Source: Syntrophomonadaceae bacterium
Lineage (GTDB): Bacteria > Bacillota > Syntrophomonadia > Syntrophomonadales > Syntrophomonadaceae
DNA length: 9,956 nucleotides
Assembly (NCBI GenBank): GCA_031265005.1
Contig: JAISDD010000213.1
Span: forward strand, 1 to 9,956
Direction: 5' to 3'
Below, piece by piece: positions 7,359-9,956 of the stretch; positions within the stretch are counted from its first letter, which is position 1; every line of letters starts with the position of its first letter. A program made the translations under genes and the position numbers. Below the pieces are notes generated by a model. That model worked only from the letters and a program-made list of their open reading frames with translations. It was not told where the DNA came from and did not search any database.

Positions 7359-8221
7359 AAAAAGTGTTGGTTACCGGAGCTTCCGGTTTTTTAGGGCGGC
7401 ACACCGCCGAATTTTTGAACAGCCGCGGCTACGATGTGTACGGTACTTTCCGGCGAACGTCGGCTGAAATTCCCGGAGTAAGCATGTTTCCCTGCGATTT
7501 ATCCAAAGACCTCACAGAAATAAACGTCCTCTTCGACGCTATTATTCATTGCGCGGCGGAAATACGCGGGAAAAGCGCTGCGGAGCATATAGACGGCAAT
7601 ATTACCGCTATGCGAAACCTTATTGATTTCGCGCGAAAAAATGCTGCCGGAAAATTTATATTTTGCTCCAGCATATCGGTCTATGGGGAAGTAAACGGGG
7701 AAGTAAGCGAAGACAGCGACAGAATAAACCCCGATTTATACGCTATGTCAAAATATCTGTGCGAAATACTTTTGGCGCAAAGCTCACTAAGTTCCGTTTA
7801 TAATTTAAGGCTGCCAAGACTGATAGGTACGGGAATAGATTTTACTTACCCCTGGATACCAATGCTCTCGCATAAACTGCTCAATAACGAAGAGATTAAA
7901 TACTTTAACCCGGAAATGTATTTTAATAACGTAGTTCACGTGAACGATGTAAATGTTTTTTTACTGAAGCTATTAGAAAAGGATACGCGGGAAACAGTTA
8001 CGCTGAATATAGCAGTCAGAGACCATATGAAAATTATAGACGTGATAAATACTTTAAAAAAAGGACTGCAGTCAAGCTCAAGGCTTGTCGAAACCTCCGC
8101 CCCGGTTCGTCAAAACTGTCACAGCGTATGCGTAAATAGAGCGTTGGAGATGGGCTTTGAATCTATGACTATAAAAGACACGCTAAAACTATATTGCGCC
8201 GAAATCATTAAAAATGATTAA
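7355..8221 (+). CDS. NAD(P)-dependent epimerase/reductase, extended SDR
   Basis: Likely nucleotide-sugar epimerase, ketoreductase or dehydratase. Its 288 residues make it shorter than the GalE-like protein upstream. It has VTGASGFLGRH (6-16) for dinucleotide binding, then FCSSISVYG (103-111) and YAMSK with Y129 and K133 as the catalytic pair. HVNDVNVFLLKLL matches the conserved V-x-D-V-x helix near the C-terminal substrate domain. The residue after the second strand falls in TFRRT, basic rather than acidic, which hints at NADPH and therefore a reductase role; this is an inference from a short stretch. The ATG overlaps the transketolase stop (ATGA) with AGAGGA just upstream, so it is translationally coupled to the transketolase pair and probably acts on a product of that pathway. 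Confidence 0.8.
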   Translation: MKKVLVTGASGFLGRHTAEFLNSRGYDVYGTFRRTSAEIPGVSMFPCDLSKDLTEINVLFDAIIHCAAEIRGKSAAEHIDGNITAMRNLIDFARKNAAGKFIFCSSISVYGEVNGEVSEDSDRINPDLYAMSKYLCEILLAQSSLSSVYNLRLPRLIGTGIDFTYPWIPMLSHKLLNNEEIKYFNPEMYFNNVVHVNDVNVFLLKLLEKDTRETVTLNIAVRDHMKIIDVINTLKKGLQSSSRLVETSAPVRQNCHSVCVNRALEMGFESMTIKDTLKLYCAEIIKND

Positions 8222-8233
8222 TCATTCTATAAT

Positions 8234-8347
8234 CAAGGAGTATTTTATGAAACTGCTGGACGAACTGAAAGCTTATGAAAACACCAACTGGCTGAATGAT
8301 ACAATTAGTAAAATAAGTAAATGGAGTGGGGTGATCATTTATGGCGC
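8234..8347 (+). repeat. Direct repeat A, copy 1 (5' flank of FkbM gene 1)
   Basis: A 114-base segment covering the ribosome site and the first 33 or so codons matches 9339-9452 with six mismatches by eye (about 95%). Similarity drops sharply after TATGGCGC. Confidence 0.85.
8235..8240 (+). promoter_or_regulatory. Ribosome binding site fixing the start of the first FkbM gene
   Basis: AAGGAG sits six bases before ATG 8247. An earlier in-frame ATG at 8214 overlaps the previous gene and lies upstream of this site, so 8247 is preferred. The same site plus TATTTT spacer recurs before the second copy (9340-9345). Confidence 0.7.
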
Positions 8348-9326
8348 GGCTACTAATGGTGTAAATGCCGCAAATGTTTTGATCGAAAACAATATTAATG
8401 TTTCTTGTTTTTGTGACGATGACGAGCAAAAACTAAACAAAAAAATCCAAGGCTTAGAAACTATCTCCTTAAAAGAAGCCATGCGTAAATTTAGTAAAGA
8501 CGCGCTTGTTTTGGTTTGCAGTTGTACCTATTTTGAAAAAATGGTGACGAACTGTTTAGAAATGGGCTTTAAGAACATAATGCCTTTTGTACAGTTGGTA
8601 TTTTTCTATGAAACCATTTCTACTCTGTCCAAAATAGAAAATGAATTAGAAAAAATTTACAACTTATTGGCAGATGAAAAGTCAAAAGAGCTTTTTAAAT
8701 GCCTGTTGATTGCCAGAATATCAGGAGATATTTCAAGGTTAGCGAACTTAGCCGACTCTTGCCAGTATTTTGACCCAAAGATCGTAAAACTGACGGAAAC
8801 GGAAGTTTTTGTGGACTGCGGAGCATATGACGGAGATACGATAGCAGAATTTGTTCGCAGAACAAAGGGAAAATATCATAGCGTTTACGGCTTCGAAATG
8901 GACGAACAAAACGCGGATTCTTTGGAGGAAAACACCTGCGGCTTTGAAAATGTCTTCACCGTCAGGCAAGGATGTTATAATAAAAACGGAATAGTAAATT
9001 TTTTACCGGGGCTGGGCGGCAACTCTAATATCAATGAAAACGGCGAAGCGTTAGCTAAAGTATGCCGGTTGGACGATTTTATGAAAGATAAAGCGCATCC
9101 CACTTTTATAAAAATGGATATAGAAGGGGCGGAACTCAGCGCTTTGCAAGGCGCGGAATTTATAATAAGGAACTATAAACCGCTGCTGGCTATATGCCTA
9201 TATCACAAACCTAATGATATATGGGAAATTCCTTTATACATAAAAAGCCTGTGTCCGGAGTACAAATTATACATTCGAGCGTATTCGACTATTCCTACAG
9301 AATATGTCCTTTACGCCGTTGTATAG
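8247..9326 (+). CDS. FkbM-family methyltransferase with N-terminal PglD-like domain (tandem copy 1)
   Basis: Predicted SAM-dependent O-methyltransferase, most likely methylating a sugar of the surface glycan. It has 359 residues in two parts. Residues 28-75 look like the small Rossmann domain of PglD/NeuD-type proteins: VIIYGAATNG, then CFCDDDEQKLNKKIQG. The C-terminal half is FkbM/Methyltransf_21, with the SAM-binding VFVDCGAYDGDT (187-198), acidic E217 in YGFEMDE, and the family's KMDIEGAE (289-296). An alpha-helical linker (about 120-185) joins them. The ATG at 8247 is set by AAGGAG six bases upstream. It is followed after 25 bases by a second copy that shares its ends but not its middle. 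The N-terminal domain may bind a nucleotide or the substrate; that is unproven. Confidence 0.82.
   Translation: MKLLDELKAYENTNWLNDTISKISKWSGVIIYGAATNGVNAANVLIENNINVSCFCDDDEQKLNKKIQGLETISLKEAMRKFSKDALVLVCSCTYFEKMVTNCLEMGFKNIMPFVQLVFFYETISTLSKIENELEKIYNLLADEKSKELFKCLLIARISGDISRLANLADSCQYFDPKIVKLTETEVFVDCGAYDGDTIAEFVRRTKGKYHSVYGFEMDEQNADSLEENTCGFENVFTVRQGCYNKNGIVNFLPGLGGNSNINENGEALAKVCRLDDFMKDKAHPTFIKMDIEGAELSALQGAEFIIRNYKPLLAICLYHKPNDIWEIPLYIKSLCPEYKLYIRAYSTIPTEYVLYAVV
8673..8842 (+). repeat. Direct repeat B, copy 1 (linker and SAM-motif region)
   Basis: 170 bases matching 9787-9956 with nine mismatches by eye (about 95%). It begins abruptly at the codons for DEKSKELF, and the match runs to the window edge, so its true end is unknown. 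Confidence 0.85.
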
Positions 9327-9338
9327 ATATTATTTACA

Positions 9339-9452
9339 CAAGGAGTATTTTATGAAACTGCTGGATGAACTGAAAGCTTATGAAAACCCCAACTGGCTGA
9401 ATGATACAATTGGTAAAATAAGTAAACGGGGGGGGGTGATCATTTATGGCGC
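9339..9452 (+). repeat. Direct repeat A, copy 2 (5' flank of FkbM gene 2)
   Basis: Second copy of the 114-base segment, offset by 1105 bases from copy 1. It includes the identical ribosome site and ATG. Three of its six differences fall where the G run is formed. Confidence 0.85.
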
Positions 9453-9956
9453 ATCCCGGTATGGAATTATTAGCGCTGATATTTTAATTAAAAACGATGT
9501 TACTGTTTTTTGCTTTTGTGACGATGACGAAAAAAAGTTAAACAAACAAATAAAAGGGTTGGATACCATTAAGCTTAATGAGGCCGCCATCCGTTTTGGA
9601 ACAAACACTCAAATACTTATATGCAGTTATTCAGACGAATCTGTAATAAACAAAATGAAAGAGAACTGCGTCAAAAACGGATTTATGAATGTGAATTATA
9701 TTATTCAATTCACGGCTTTTTACGAAACGATTTACAGCCTTTCTCAAATCGCAGATAAGTTAGAAACAGCATACGAATTATTAACAGATGAAAAATCAAA
9801 AGAGCTTTTTAAATGCCTGTTGATTGCCAGAATATCGGGAGATATTTCAAGGCTTGCGAACTTAGCCGACTCTTGCCAGTATTTTGACCCAGAGATCGTA
9901 AAATTGACGGAAACGGGAGTTTTTGTAGACTGCGGAGCATATGACGGGGATACGAT
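9352..9956 (+). CDS. FkbM-family methyltransferase, tandem copy 2, 3' end outside window
   Basis: Second methyltransferase gene, cut by the window edge. 201 full codons are visible without a stop. The start is fixed by AAGGAG (9340-9345) and ATG 9352, identical to copy 1. Residues 1-33 and 147-201 nearly match copy 1, ending in VFVDCGAYDGD at the SAM motif. Residues 34-146 are clearly diverged and three residues longer, although still homologous (both keep CFCDDDE and FYETI). Codons 26-29 (CGG GGG GGG GTG) contain a run of nine G. One G fewer gives TGA at once; one G more reaches TAG twelve codons after the tract. The gene may therefore switch on and off by slippage. The frame is intact as read here. 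It probably methylates the same class of glycan as copy 1 with a different specificity. Confidence 0.78.
   Translation, partial: MKLLDELKAYENPNWLNDTIGKISKRGGVIIYGASRYGIISADILIKNDVTVFCFCDDDEKKLNKQIKGLDTIKLNEAAIRFGTNTQILICSYSDESVINKMKENCVKNGFMNVNYIIQFTAFYETIYSLSQIADKLETAYELLTDEKSKELFKCLLIARISGDISRLANLADSCQYFDPEIVKLTETGVFVDCGAYDGDT
9428..9436 (+). repeat. Homopolymer run of nine G inside the second FkbM gene
   Basis: C followed by nine G and then TGATC, about 77 bases into the reading frame. The matching place in copy 1 reads TGGAGTGGGG, interrupted by A and T. Runs of G of this length within surface-glycan genes are known phase-variation tracts in organisms such as Campylobacter. Confidence 0.85.
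9787..9956 (+). repeat. Direct repeat B, copy 2 (continues past window)
   Basis: Counterpart of 8673-8842. The offset is 1114 rather than 1105, because the diverged middle of this gene is nine bases longer. Confidence 0.85.

Noticed and set aside
8234..9956. The FkbM repeats as part of a mobile element or CRISPR-like array
   Set aside because: The repeats are coding, only two copies are visible, there are no terminal inverted repeats or transposase, and there is no short regular spacing.

Overview
This window is a single-strand (+) block of about ten genes for making and decorating an unusual surface sugar. It contains no tRNA, rRNA, transposase or CRISPR array. Base composition is moderate, and starts are mostly ATG with AGGAG-type ribosome sites. 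Genes for heptose-like nucleotide sugars suggest a Gram-negative (LPS-, capsule- or flagellin-glycan-bearing) bacterium. A radical SAM enzyme fits an anaerobe. I cannot name the organism; Negativicutes, Elusimicrobiota-like and deltaproteobacterial-type anaerobes are all plausible.

Layout. (1) 1-1133: 3' part of a CgeB-like glycosyltransferase that runs in from outside the window. (2) 1135-1704: a GmhA-like sugar-phosphate isomerase with a TTG start. (3) 1724-2722: a GalE-type nucleotide-sugar epimerase. (4) 2719-4260: a fused nucleotidyltransferase-PfkB kinase whose domains are in the opposite order to HldE. These four genes are nearly gapless. (5) After a 122-base gap with a candidate promoter comes a radical SAM/SPASM protein (4383-5450). 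(6) A 160-base gap contains a 16-codon ORF with a strong ribosome site. (7-9) A split transketolase pair (5611-6432, 6432-7358) and a second short-chain dehydrogenase/epimerase (7355-8221) overlap one another. (10-11) Two tandem FkbM-type methyltransferases follow (8247-9326, and 9352 to the window end).

How they may work together (inference). The transketolase would make or reshape a ketose phosphate, and the GmhA-like enzyme would convert it to an aldose phosphate. The kinase/nucleotidyltransferase would activate it at C1 as an NDP-sugar. The two epimerase/reductase proteins and possibly the radical SAM protein would modify it, the glycosyltransferase would attach it, and the FkbM enzymes would O-methylate the glycan. 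No GmhB-like phosphatase is present in the window, so either it lies elsewhere or the route differs from the textbook heptose pathway.

The most striking signals are at the right end. The two FkbM genes share about 95% identical flanks, including the ribosome site, but have a diverged central segment with sharp boundaries. The second copy also carries a run of nine G early in its reading frame. Losing or gaining one G would create a nearby stop codon, which is the classic layout of a phase-variable on/off gene.
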